A stretch of DNA of 40,272 nt from Clostridiales bacterium. Its GTDB lineage: Bacteria > Bacillota > Sulfobacillia > Sulfobacillales > Sulfobacillaceae. How positions within the stretch are numbered: the first letter of the stretch is position 1; every line of letters starts with the position of its first letter. Below, piece after piece: positions 23,893 through 32,885 of the stretch. A program made the position numbers and the translations under genes. Below the pieces are notes generated by a model. The model was not told where the DNA came from and did not search any database. It saw nothing but the letters and a program-made list of their open reading frames with translations. The stretch lies in the NCBI GenBank assembly GCA_027365485.1, contig DAHXNH010000244.1, positions 1-40,272 of the forward strand, read 5' to 3'.

Positions 23893-25176
23893 CTAAGCGG
23901 TCGGAGCCGGGTTTAATCGTCGAGCTAATTGGTCTGGTTCCCGAGAAACCGCTTCCTGTTCACCCGTATTTAGATACTTTAAAGTCACTAGCCCTTGGTC
24001 CCATTCCCTTCCGCCGACAATGATCACCCGATCCGATCGACGGTTGGCGTCGCGAATTTGGGCCTTTAAACTTCGGCTGAGCAGATCGACATAGCAGGTT
24101 ACACCCCGGCGCCTCAACTCTTCCACCAAGGCGAAGGCGGCCTGATGGTGACCGGGTACGGCGGCCACATAATACGAGGGACTGGATACGGCCATGAAGC
24201 GCTCGCCTAAAGCTGACAAAAGGCGCTCGGAGCCGATGCCGAACCCTACTCCAGGCACCGAAGGTCCGTCCAAAGAAGCGACCAACCCATCGTAGCGGCC
24301 TCCGCCAAAAAGCGCCACATTTGTCCCCAATTCCGGATGCCCCACCTCAAATACCGTGCGCGTATAATAGTCGAATCCTCGCACCAAGTAGGGATCCCGG
24401 TCAATCGCACGTCCGGTGCTCTGCACCATGCTGACCACCGTCTCAAAGTGTTGTCGACAGTCGTCGCACCAGTATTGAGCGATGTCGGGAGCTTGCTCCC
24501 GCGCGGGCTGGTCAACCTTGCAGTCTAAGAGCCTAAGCGGATTCTGCGTTAAGCGGCGTTGGCAATCTTCACAGATCTCGTCGCGCAAGGGTTGATAATA
24601 TTCCACTAAGGCCGCGCGATAGGTGGGCCGACAGAGCGAACAGCCTATCGAATTGACTCGAATGACCGGATCGACCAACCCCGCCTTGGCGACTACGGCT
24701 GTTGACAGCAACATAATCTCCGCATCCGCGCTGGGCTCTTCCGATCCAAACAATTCTGCGCCAAATTGTGTATGTTGGCGATATCTTAAGGCCTGTGGCC
24801 GCTCGCGGCGGAACATTGGCCCCCAATAAAACAGACGGACCGGTTGAGGAGCGTTAAATAATCCGTTCTCCACATACGCTCGCGCGATCGCGGCAGTGCC
24901 CTCAGGCCTCAGCGTGAGGTCTACCCCGCCCACGTCGGTGAAGGTGTAGCGCTCATGCTGAACGACATCAGTACTTTCCCCGACTTTCAAAAACACCGCG
25001 GATTGTTCAAAGATCGGGGTCTCAATGGGATCAAATCCATATTCTCGAGCCGTATCAAAAGCTAAGCGCCTGAGTCGCTCTAGTCGCAAAGACTCCGGAG
25101 CTAACAGATCTTGAGTGCCTCGAGGACGTTTTAGATCAGTACGCAGCGGTGTTCTCTCCTTTAGGTTCGGGCTCAC
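23893..25176 (-). CDS. hisS: Histidine--tRNA ligase
   Basis: This is a class II synthetase of about 420 residues. RPRGTQDLLAPES opens the catalytic domain; LRPEGTAAIARAYVENGLF, FYWGPMFRRERPQALRYRQHTQFG and VRGFDYYTRTVFEV (histidine-binding) follow. The C-terminal anticodon domain ends near IIVGGREWDQGLVTLKYL. Two CxxC pairs (CSLCRP and CEDCQRR, with CDDCRQH) form an extra metal-like cluster. The start is unclear. GTG at 25176 has no well-spaced ribosome site. AAAGGAGAG lies 7 bp before an in-frame CTG at 25146, just ahead of the homology, so a rare CUG start is plausible. It overlaps dtd. Confidence 0.94.
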   Translation of the reverse strand: MSPNLKERTPLRTDLKRPRGTQDLLAPESLRLERLRRLAFDTAREYGFDPIETPIFEQSAVFLKVGESTDVVQHERYTFTDVGGVDLTLRPEGTAAIARAYVENGLFNAPQPVRLFYWGPMFRRERPQALRYRQHTQFGAELFGSEEPSADAEIMLLSTAVVAKAGLVDPVIRVNSIGCSLCRPTYRAALVEYYQPLRDEICEDCQRRLTQNPLRLLDCKVDQPAREQAPDIAQYWCDDCRQHFETVVSMVQSTGRAIDRDPYLVRGFDYYTRTVFEVGHPELGTNVALFGGGRYDGLVASLDGPSVPGVGFGIGSERLLSALGERFMAVSSPSYYVAAVPGHHQAAFALVEELRRRGVTCYVDLLSRSLKAQIRDANRRSDRVIIVGGREWDQGLVTLKYLNTGEQEAVSREPDQLARRLNPAPTA

Positions 25177-25609
25177 GCTCCACCCACAAGGTGAAGGGCC
25201 CCGAATTGATTAGGGTCAGTTCCATCTCACTGCCAAAAACACCTGATTGAGGATGGATGGCGTAAGGCTCAAACGAGCTCAGAAATTGATCGTATAGCTG
25301 CTGGGCACTCGATTTCTTTAAGGCCCGCGAAAAATCCGGACGTCTTCCCTGACGAACGTCGGCGTACAGGGTAAATTGAGACACGATAAGCAATTCCCCG
25401 CCGACATCCAATAAGCTCCTTTCGCCTGTCGTGAGGTCGCTGCTAAAAACTCGGAGATGGACCAATTTATCCGCCATCCAGGCGATCTCAGACGCCCCGT
25501 CAGCCTGCGCAAAGCCTACTAAGACGACTAGACCAGAACCAATCGCCCCGCTCGGCTGCCCTTGGACGGCGACTTCCGCCCGGCTAACCCGCTGAATGAG
25601 GCAGCGCAT
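25136..25609 (-). CDS. dtd: D-aminoacyl-tRNA deacylase
   Basis: This 157-residue proofreading enzyme hydrolyses D-amino acids, and glycine from tRNA Ala, off mischarged tRNAs. MRCLIQRVSRAEVAV, GLVVLVGFAQAD and LRVFSSD open the fold. The active-site motifs are IVSQFTLYADVRQGRRPDFS and a C-terminal NSGPFTLW. It lies 3 bp after rel and overlaps the start of hisS by up to 41 bp, a normal Firmicute arrangement. Confidence 0.95.
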   Translation of the reverse strand: MRCLIQRVSRAEVAVQGQPSGAIGSGLVVLVGFAQADGASEIAWMADKLVHLRVFSSDLTTGERSLLDVGGELLIVSQFTLYADVRQGRRPDFSRALKKSSAQQLYDQFLSSFEPYAIHPQSGVFGSEMELTLINSGPFTLWVEREPEPKGENTAAY

Positions 25610-25612
25610 CGC

Positions 25613-27775
25613 TTAACTCCGTTCTCGGCTGACTCGTCGAACTTGTTGAACAAAGGCGAGCGATTCGAGCCGGCGAATGATTTGGTTTAATTGACTAAGA
25701 TTGCGCACTTCAAAACGGACATTGACCACCGCGGTTCGGTCCCGAAAGCCGCGAGCTTTGGCCGAAATGATATTGGAGTCCGCCACCACGTTGGCTACAT
25801 CGGCCAACAGTCCCGCTCGATCCCATGCGTATACCGCAAGTTCCACCGGATGCGGTGACAGTTCCGCTTCGGCAGAGTCCCAACTGACGTCGATTAGTCG
25901 TTCGGGATCACGACTTACTTCCCGCTCATTGGGACAATCGATGCGATGAACCGTCACCCCGCGACCTCGGGTCAGATATCCGATAATAGGATCACCAGGC
26001 ACGGGTTGGCAACAGCGGGCCAGGTGGGTTAACATTCGGCCCTGATCGCGAACTAGGACCTCTGAGGGTGAATGGGACTCGTGATGTTTTCGGCTGATCC
26101 CTGTTTTAATCGGGATCATCGAGGCCCCGCGTGCATTCATTTGTGCAGCGACCTCGTCTTTGATCCGACCTACCGCCTGCACTGGGTTGACGCTCCCGTC
26201 GCTAATCTGGATGGCCAGATCATCGGAGGTTCCGTATCCTACCTTCTTTACCAACTCTTGCAGCCGATCATTGGCCAAAGTTAAGCCTGCCCGCCTAATT
26301 TCACGGTCGAGCATGTCGCGTCCGCGGGCGATATGCTCTTGCCGATGTTCTTTGCGCAGCCATTGTCGAATGCGGTTCTTAGCCTGAGACGTGCGCACAA
26401 ACTGGAGCCAGTCGGCACTGGGCCCGGCCGAGCCGCGATTGACCAGGACCTCCACAATGTCCCCGTTTTGCAATACCGAGTTCAGCGTGGCAATACGCCC
26501 GTTGACCTTAGCGCCCACACAATGGTGCCCGATATCGGTGTGAATCCGATAAGCAAAATCGACGGGCGTAGCGCCTGCCGGTAGACCGATCACCGCTCCC
26601 CGTGGGGTAAAGACAAAGACTTCGTCGGAAAACAGATCGACCCGCAAGGTCTCCAAGAATTCCTGCGCATCTCCCATGTCTCGCTGCCATTCCAACAATT
26701 GCCGGAGCCAGGCCAGTTTTTGGTCGAAATCGGGATCACTTTTCCCCGAACCTTCTTTGTAGCGCCAATGCGCTGCAATTCCAAACTCAGCCGTGTGATG
26801 CATAGCAAAGGTGCGGATTTGCACTTCAATGGGATCCCCTTGGGGGCCAATGACCGTGGTGTGCAAACTTTGATACAAGTTCGATTTGGGCATGGCAATA
26901 TAGTCTTTAAAACGCCCGGGTACCGGCTTCCACAACGAATGGACGAGACCCAAGACCCCATAACAGTCCTTGACCGATTCGACGAGCACGCGGACTGCGA
27001 CTAGGTCGAATATCTGGCTGAAGTCTTTGCCCTTCTCCAGTTTTTGATAAATGCTGTACAGATGTTTGGCCCGTCCTGACACTTCGGATTCGATGCCAGC
27101 GAGCAATGTCCGCTCGGTGATATCTTGGATGACGCCTTCGACCGCCGCCTCGCGTTCAAGTCTTTTTTTAGCCACCAATTCTTTCGTTCGTTGATAGGCC
27201 CCGGGGTCTAAATGCAAAAAAGCCAAATCTTCCAATTCCCATTTGATCCGAAAAATACCCAACCGGTGCGCCAAGGGAGCGTATATTTCCATGGTCTCTT
27301 TGGCAATCCGTTGGACTCGATCAGCGGTCAAATGTTTAAGCGTGCGCATGTTGTGCAGTCGATCCGCCAGTTTAATTAAGATGACCCGGATGTCTTTAGC
27401 CATCGCCAAAAACATCTTGCGAAGATTCTCGGCTTGTTCTTCTTCGCGAGTTCTCACTTCCAACCGATCCAACTTAGTGACCCCATCCACCAATAGAGCG
27501 ACGGTCGGACCAAATTCAGCCTCAATGTCGGCCAATGTGTAGGAGGTATCTTCGACGACATCATGCAACATTGCGGCCACAATGGTTTCGCTGTCGAGAT
27601 GCAACTCCACCAAAATGGAGGCAACGGCCAAAGGATGGGCAACGTAGGGCTCGCCTGACGCTCGGGACTGACCTTCGTGGGCTCGCTGCGCAAACTCTAC
27701 CGCCTTGCGCACACGTTCCACTTCTTGAGGCTCGCCATGGTACCCCAATTGTTCTACAATTTCTGCGACCGTCAA
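25613..27775 (-). CDS. rel: Bifunctional (p)ppGpp synthetase/hydrolase
   Basis: This 720-residue RelA/SpoT homologue controls the stringent response. The N-terminal HD hydrolase domain includes AHEGQSRASGEPYVAHPLAV and HDVVEDTSYTL. The synthetase domain includes GRAKHLYSIYQKLEKG, DLVAVRVLV and MPKSNLYQSLHTTVIGPQG. The TGS domain is VFTPRGAVIGLPAGATPVDF. A C-terminal ACT domain reads ELAVYAWDRAGLLADVANVV. Both HD and synthetase motifs look intact, so it should make and degrade the alarmone. It follows apt by 47 bp, linking purine salvage to GTP-based signalling. Confidence 0.97.
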   Translation of the reverse strand: MTVAEIVEQLGYHGEPQEVERVRKAVEFAQRAHEGQSRASGEPYVAHPLAVASILVELHLDSETIVAAMLHDVVEDTSYTLADIEAEFGPTVALLVDGVTKLDRLEVRTREEEQAENLRKMFLAMAKDIRVILIKLADRLHNMRTLKHLTADRVQRIAKETMEIYAPLAHRLGIFRIKWELEDLAFLHLDPGAYQRTKELVAKKRLEREAAVEGVIQDITERTLLAGIESEVSGRAKHLYSIYQKLEKGKDFSQIFDLVAVRVLVESVKDCYGVLGLVHSLWKPVPGRFKDYIAMPKSNLYQSLHTTVIGPQGDPIEVQIRTFAMHHTAEFGIAAHWRYKEGSGKSDPDFDQKLAWLRQLLEWQRDMGDAQEFLETLRVDLFSDEVFVFTPRGAVIGLPAGATPVDFAYRIHTDIGHHCVGAKVNGRIATLNSVLQNGDIVEVLVNRGSAGPSADWLQFVRTSQAKNRIRQWLRKEHRQEHIARGRDMLDREIRRAGLTLANDRLQELVKKVGYGTSDDLAIQISDGSVNPVQAVGRIKDEVAAQMNARGASMIPIKTGISRKHHESHSPSEVLVRDQGRMLTHLARCCQPVPGDPIIGYLTRGRGVTVHRIDCPNEREVSRDPERLIDVSWDSAEAELSPHPVELAVYAWDRAGLLADVANVVADSNIISAKARGFRDRTAVVNVRFEVRNLSQLNQIIRRLESLAFVQQVRRVSRERS

Positions 27776-27822
27776 GTTGCCACCCCCTTTGTTCTAGCCG
27801 TCACCTGTCCGCTGTCAAAAGA

Positions 27823-28338
27823 CTATAGCATCAGCGCACTGACTACCGGGACCTGCCAATGCTCCAGATGCGGCCGACCTCCCAAACTGCCTAACTCGAT
27901 AAGAAAGGCGAACGCTACCGGGATTCCACCCACCTCGCGAGCGAGCTCGGCGGTGGCAGTCACGGTACCGCCCGTAGCCAGCACATCGTCAATCACCACG
28001 ACTCGGCGCTGGTCTAACCGTATCCCTTGTTCAATCTCGAGGCGGCTTTCTCCATATTCTAACGCGTATGGGCGACTGAGAACAGGTCCTGGCAGCTTTC
28101 CGGGCTTTCGCACCGGAACCAAGCCTACCTTTAGACGATCCGCCAGCGGTGCGGCCAGGAGATAGCCTCGAGCCTCTGGCGCCATAATCACCTCTGGAGA
28201 AAATGGTCGAATCATGTCCTCGAGCGTAGCCAGGCAATCCTGCCAGGCAGACGGGTCCGCCATCACCGGCAAGATGTCTCGGAAAAGCACACCCGGGACC
28301 GGAAAATCAGGGACCTCACGTAACCATTTTGTCCATTG
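27823..28338 (-). CDS. apt: Adenine phosphoribosyltransferase
   Basis: This 171-residue purine salvage enzyme converts adenine and PRPP to AMP. WLREVPDFPVPGVLFRDILP is the normal N-terminus, so the ATG at 28338 is preferred; it is preceded by GGGAGG about 10 bp upstream. A frame start at 28362 overlaps the recJ stop by 4 bp and is the alternative. The PRPP-binding loop is VVVIDDVLATGGTVTA. VIMAPEARGYLLAAPLA is also typical. Part of the recJ-apt-rel-dtd-hisS operon. Confidence 0.95.
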   Translation of the reverse strand, partial: QWTKWLREVPDFPVPGVLFRDILPVMADPSAWQDCLATLEDMIRPFSPEVIMAPEARGYLLAAPLADRLKVGLVPVRKPGKLPGPVLSRPYALEYGESRLEIEQGIRLDQRRVVVIDDVLATGGTVTATAELAREVGGIPVAFAFLIELGSLGGRPHLEHWQVPVVSALML

Positions 28339-28358
28339 CATCCTTTTGCCGACCTCCC

Positions 28359-30665
28359 TCATATGCCTCGATTCGGCTGCACGCTGATTTCAGCTTCTGC
28401 GCTGGTTCGTAAAGTCCAAGCATGGCGATAGCTGGGACTATCCATGAGATCCCGTCGCGCTTGGGGATTAAAAGCTTGGGGATCCAGCCCTAGTTCTTGG
28501 AAAATCGCCTGGCCCGCCATCATCGGCGAGTGGCCCGCTCTTTTGAGACGCCACAGGGAACTCAGGCGATCGCGGTCGGGGACCAGACGCCGCCATTTGG
28601 TCAGCACTCCATCTTGGGATTTTGGGTTGATCCACTGAGGATCCAGCCATTGTGTCCCCGTGGTCGTCAAGAGGTTGGCGGCTAAGCCTAAGGCCTCCTG
28701 ACTAAAGGGACGGCAAAGCCAGACGATATGCTCGGCAACCTCTTCCCACTCTGGCCACGGGCGCCATTGGCTTAAGGCCACCGCGGCAATCAGCCCACGC
28801 TCGACCTGGTGGCTCAGAACCGCGCGCTCGGCCAGGGGGTGAGTCCAACTGTAGCTCGGCACTCCGCGACGGCTGAGCTGAACTAGACTGGATTGGTCGC
28901 CCACAATCCATAGCACTAAACCGGACATATGCTCCGGAGGCGGTGAGAACTTTACCGTATCTTTCCAGGACCGACTTTTGGCCGGAGTCAACACCTGATC
29001 GCATCGGAATCGCAGGTGTCGCCGATTTTTGAAAGTATCCCATTGCAACTGGCCCACGGCCCAAACAGAACCACCTGGGGGCATTTGAGCCGCTTTTGAC
29101 CCGGATTGAAAGGCGATCGCTGGCCACTTTGCTCCGACCAAATGAAAGCGTAAGTGATCTCCGCCAGCGCCCATGGAATGGATGTCGCCAATGGTGCCTC
29201 GAACCATCCAGCGGGGCGGCTCAAATCCATGGCCCGTCGGTTCCAACCGCTCGAGCCATTTTGAAACCTCGACGGATAGGTCGTCGGCCGCGTATCGACC
29301 ATCGATAGGGGGACCTTGGTAACGTTGTCGGATGACGGCTTTAGGTAAATCGCGGCTGAGGCGGCGGGCCAAATCCGGCAGCGACTGTCGAGTTAGGCTA
29401 AACCCGGCCGCACCGCGGTGTCCGCCTAATTTTAAAAAGGCATCCCCCGAGCCTCGGAGGTGGGACAAAAGGTCTAAGCCATCGACGCTTCTGGCTGAGC
29501 CTTTGCCCTCGTCATCCTGCCATCCGATGACGGCCACTGGACTGCGGAGACTTTCTTTCAGACGCGAGGCGACAATGCCAATCACGCCGTGGTGCCAGCC
29601 ACTTCCTCCAACCACCACAAATGGCGGCAGGGTTCGTCCGCTTTGCTGCCACTCATCGAGTTGCAGCCATGCTTGGTCCAAAAGCTGGCGCTCGACTTCG
29701 CGTCGTTGATGGTTGGCGGCTTCGAGCTGATCGACGACGGCGGGAAGCTCCTGCTCATGTTCGTTAATCAACAGTTCGACAGCTGGCGCAGCGTCAGCCA
29801 TACGCCCAACCGCATTCAGCCGAGGACCGAGATAAAAAGCTAAATCGCTGGCTTGAAGGTGGGGCCGAGAGCGACCGATTCGTTCTACCAGCATGTTTAC
29901 GCCTTTGACTTGCCCAAGACGCAATTGTGCCAAGCCCATGGCCACCAAGGCGCGGTTGTCCCCCATCAACGGCACCACGTCCGCTACGGTACCGATAGCA
30001 GCAATGGCCAGCAGACGATTCGAGATCGGAAGATTCAACTGTTGAGACAAGGCGCGAATGAGTTGGAATGCGACCCCCGCTCCCGAAAAACGGTTGGGAT
30101 TGGCCATCCTTTCCGGGTTGACGACGGCCTCGGCACGTGGCAAGGGAGACGAAATGCCGTGATGGTCGGTAATTAGCAACCTGAGGCCCAAAGTCGCGGC
30201 TAACGCGGCCGCCTCTTGGGAACTCGATCCGCAGTCGACGGTAATCAACAACTGGACGCCATCATGGGCGGCTTGGAGCACAGCTTCCTCGCTGAGCCCG
30301 TAGCCTTCGTCAAAACGGTTGGGAATATGAAAGTCCACAACCGCCGTCGAATCCAATTCTCGAAGACCTCGCAACATGACCGCTGTAGCGGTCACGCCGT
30401 CGGCATCATAATCGCCATGAATGCGAATGGATTGGTGTGCCGTAAGCGCTCGTTCCAAAACCGCTACGGCTCGGGACATATCCGGAAGAAGATAGGGCGA
30501 GGAAATCTCGGGTTCGGCGGTAAGCGACTCAAAGTCGCTTAGCGTGCGGATGCCCCTTCGCCAGAGCCATTCAGCAATCGGAATGGGAACCGACCAGGCT
30601 TGACTCAACTCGGTCAAGGTTTCACGCGACACGGGTGGCAACAAAGGATACAGTTGAGTACGCAA
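28359..30665 (-). CDS. recJ: Single-stranded-DNA exonuclease RecJ
   Basis: This 768-residue 5'-3' exonuclease of the DHH family is used in recombination and base-excision repair. The phosphoesterase motifs are IHGDYDADGVTATAVM, LLITVDCGSSS, LLITDHHGIS and VVNPERMANPNRFSGAGVA. The DHHA1 motif GSGDAFLKLGGHRGAAGFSL follows, then an OB-fold region. The C-terminal extension of about 200 residues, typical of Firmicute RecJ, is poorly conserved. The start is TTG at 30665, after AAAGGGG. It leads the operon running to hisS and probably aspS. Confidence 0.95.
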   Translation of the reverse strand: MRTQLYPLLPPVSRETLTELSQAWSVPIPIAEWLWRRGIRTLSDFESLTAEPEISSPYLLPDMSRAVAVLERALTAHQSIRIHGDYDADGVTATAVMLRGLRELDSTAVVDFHIPNRFDEGYGLSEEAVLQAAHDGVQLLITVDCGSSSQEAAALAATLGLRLLITDHHGISSPLPRAEAVVNPERMANPNRFSGAGVAFQLIRALSQQLNLPISNRLLAIAAIGTVADVVPLMGDNRALVAMGLAQLRLGQVKGVNMLVERIGRSRPHLQASDLAFYLGPRLNAVGRMADAAPAVELLINEHEQELPAVVDQLEAANHQRREVERQLLDQAWLQLDEWQQSGRTLPPFVVVGGSGWHHGVIGIVASRLKESLRSPVAVIGWQDDEGKGSARSVDGLDLLSHLRGSGDAFLKLGGHRGAAGFSLTRQSLPDLARRLSRDLPKAVIRQRYQGPPIDGRYAADDLSVEVSKWLERLEPTGHGFEPPRWMVRGTIGDIHSMGAGGDHLRFHLVGAKWPAIAFQSGSKAAQMPPGGSVWAVGQLQWDTFKNRRHLRFRCDQVLTPAKSRSWKDTVKFSPPPEHMSGLVLWIVGDQSSLVQLSRRGVPSYSWTHPLAERAVLSHQVERGLIAAVALSQWRPWPEWEEVAEHIVWLCRPFSQEALGLAANLLTTTGTQWLDPQWINPKSQDGVLTKWRRLVPDRDRLSSLWRLKRAGHSPMMAGQAIFQELGLDPQAFNPQARRDLMDSPSYRHAWTLRTSAEAEISVQPNRGI

Positions 30666-31065
30666 CGAGAGACCCCTTTATGGTGCTGATGGCCTATTCT
30701 ATCATAAGCGAAGAAATCGGCGAGAGATCTGGCAGGTGGGTGACGGGGCCGAATTCCAGCGATATCTTCGGCACTAAAGACGAAAACTCAGCGCTGGTTG
30801 ACACCGGGTTAAACGCCCACACGCGGCGAAACGACCGGTTTAGATCTTTCGTGCCGGGTCTATGGACAGCACAAAAAAACCGAATGATGGGAATCGTGTT
30901 GCGGTTTTGGCCAGTCACTCCCAACACGGTGGGAATCTCCCTTTGAACGAGTTGACTCGCCTGGTTTACCGAGATCCATTAGGTTAAAATATCCGTCCGA
31001 ACGTCTTGCCATTTCGGGCGGAGCTCAACCGCAACCACAAAGGCCTCCATGGCACAGAGAAATGA
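30666..31065. other. Intergenic region upstream of recJ
   Basis: These 400 bp hold no convincing gene; frames on both strands lack a ribosome site and family resemblance. On the minus strand, TAGAAT near 30692-30697 could be a -10 for recJ, but no good -35 is seen. Nothing else was identified. Confidence 0.5.
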
Positions 31066-31488
31066 TTACCGCCCTAAAATGATCACGATGCTGATCCCGA
31101 GAACCATGCGGATACCACGTAATATCAATCGGCGGACGAAGTCGGTTAGCGTGCCTCGGACTCTTAATGCCGCATCAAACCCGAGGCCGAATTGCCAAAG
31201 CCCCAAGCCTAGAATCGTGCCCCAGTGCAGCACGGACCAAAACAGCACCGCGCTTTCCAAGCCCACTCGTTCCGACGATCGCGCCAACGGCACCCGGGGC
31301 AGCAGTCCCGCCAGCCCTGCCTCGCCGGCCAGCGCGATGCCTAGGGTAAAAAGATACACCCAGCCGGCAAGCGGCCAGTGCTGCTCAGCTTGGATCACCC
31401 AACTCCACGCCAGCAACAAAAACAAGCCCGGCAAATCACTCATCCATCCCAGTAATAACGGCACCCACAGCCCGTCAGTCACCACCAT
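31066..31488 (-). CDS. Hypothetical four-helix membrane protein
   Basis: This is a 140-residue hydrophobic protein, with predicted helices at about 7-30, 40-60, 78-105 and 118-138. It is rich in Trp and Leu (LAWSWVI, WSVLHWGTILGLGLW) and has a basic loop (VRGTLTDFVRRLILRGIR) before the last helix. I recognise no family. Its ATG lies inside the 3' end of the Hsp20-like gene, so the two are likely translationally coupled. Confidence 0.6.
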   Translation of the reverse strand: MVVTDGLWVPLLLGWMSDLPGLFLLLAWSWVIQAEQHWPLAGWVYLFTLGIALAGEAGLAGLLPRVPLARSSERVGLESAVLFWSVLHWGTILGLGLWQFGLGFDAALRVRGTLTDFVRRLILRGIRMVLGISIVIILGR

Positions 31489-31874
31489 TCGAACTCTCGG
31501 CGAGACTCAGCTAGCGGCTGTCCGTCGCTCATCGTCTGCTCGACGATGATGCTTAAAAGCCCATCCTTCCAGTCTGCTCTGGCAGATTCCTGATTAATCA
31601 CAAAGGGTAGTGGGATGGTCCGAGAATGATTTGGATACCGAAGATGGAGACGGTTGGACCCCGCCTCTAGGGCAATCTGGTCCGGATCAACTCCGGCCAG
31701 TTCAATCTCAACGATGACTCGTCCGCCATCGCGATAGGTTCTGGCGACAGCAGCTCCGCTTTGGTCGCAATCCCACCATTGGGAGACAACCGACCAGGGA
31801 CTGTGCCAATACAAAGCGGCCTCAATCGGTTTAGAGTGATTAGCAGACGAAGAAGAAGGTCTAAATCTTGGCAT
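31479..31874 (-). CDS. Hsp20/alpha-crystallin-like protein
   Basis: In this 131-residue protein, residues about 45-115 fit the alpha-crystallin fold: RVIVEIELAGVDPDQIALEA, NRLHLRYP, TIPLPFVINQESARADWKDG, LLSIIVEQT. The usual A-x-x-x-n-G-v-L box near the end of the domain is recognisable as ADWKDGLLSI. The N-terminal 40 residues are Ser- and Trp-rich and unusual. A short C-terminal tail lacks the I-x-I motif used in oligomer assembly. GAGGCG precedes the ATG. Placed after secF, it may be a small holdase; this is inference. Confidence 0.75.
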   Translation of the reverse strand: MPRFRPSSSSANHSKPIEAALYWHSPWSVVSQWWDCDQSGAAVARTYRDGGRVIVEIELAGVDPDQIALEAGSNRLHLRYPNHSRTIPLPFVINQESARADWKDGLLSIIVEQTMSDGQPLAESRREFEWW

Positions 31875-31958
31875 GCCATCGCCTCGCTTTCGTCCTAGAT
31901 GGACGTCAATTTCCAGAGGACTGTGCCTCTCAGCGATAGCATGCCCGATGTGTAGAAT

Positions 31959-32873
31959 TTATGGCTCCGGTTCTAAGTCTACCGAGCGTCGTGGACGTTT
32001 TTTCTTCGGAGCTTCTTTTTTTCGCCACATCATCCAAATCGGACTGGCAATAAACAGCGAAGAATAGGTTCCAAAAGCAACGCCTAGAAACATGGTCAAA
32101 GAAAAATCACGGATGTTGCTGCCGGCAAACACTAACAAAGCGGCCAAGGCGATTAACACGGTCACTGAGGTGTAGATCGAACGCACGACCACTTGGTTTA
32201 AACTGGTGTTCACGAGATCATCCAACGAATCATTTTTCTTGCGTGTGTGCAAGTTTTCTCGAATGCGGTCGAAGACAATAATTTTGTCCGTAATCGAGTA
32301 TCCAAAAATAGTTAACACCGCCATGATAAAGTTCTGACTCAGTTGGATATGGATCAAGGCAATCAGCCCGACGGTAATGATCACGTCGTGCACCATGGCG
32401 GCAATGCCGGCTACGGCGAAACGCCATTCAAAACGGATGGCCATGTACAGCATAATCGCGGCCATAGCGATCACCACCGCAAGCAAGGCCCGTTGTTCCG
32501 TTTCTTGCCCAATCACCGAGGAAACCCGGTTGGTGGAGATCTTGGTAAACGCCCCGACTTTTCTAGACAACGTCGTCAGGACTTGATCGCGCTCAGCCTG
32601 AGAAACATTGGGCGTCGTAATTTCGGCATGAGTGCGACCCGATCCCAAAAAAACCACCGTGCTGCCCGAAAGGTGCATGCCGTCTAGCGTGTTGGTAATG
32701 GCAGTCGTGGTAACACTCTGATGAAATCTGAGATCCAATTGGGTCCCACCGGTGAAGTCTATACCGTAATTCAATCCTCGAATAAAAAAGCCGCCGATTC
32801 CGATAATCACGATCAGGCCGGAGACGACAAACCATAGCTTCCAATGCTGAATGAAGGAAAAGTGAAACCGCAT
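31959..32873 (-). CDS. secF: Protein translocase subunit SecF
   Basis: This is a 304-residue RND-type subunit of the SecDF complex, which uses the proton motive force to complete protein export. Six helices are visible. FIRGLNYGIDFTGGTQLDL begins the periplasmic-type domain. AVLTIFGYSITDKIIVFDRIRENL is the conserved helix 4 signature, and VRSIYTSVTVLIALAALLVF follows. AGGAGG precedes the ATG. It is 12 bp after secD. Confidence 0.96.
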   Translation of the reverse strand: MRFHFSFIQHWKLWFVVSGLIVIIGIGGFFIRGLNYGIDFTGGTQLDLRFHQSVTTTAITNTLDGMHLSGSTVVFLGSGRTHAEITTPNVSQAERDQVLTTLSRKVGAFTKISTNRVSSVIGQETEQRALLAVVIAMAAIMLYMAIRFEWRFAVAGIAAMVHDVIITVGLIALIHIQLSQNFIMAVLTIFGYSITDKIIVFDRIRENLHTRKKNDSLDDLVNTSLNQVVVRSIYTSVTVLIALAALLVFAGSNIRDFSLTMFLGVAFGTYSSLFIASPIWMMWRKKEAPKKKRPRRSVDLEPEP

Positions 32874-32885
32874 CGCAGAGGCCTC

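Noticed and set aside
30694..30927. 77-residue minus-strand frame upstream of recJ
   Set aside because: No ribosome site or family match, and low-complexity coding signal is absent.
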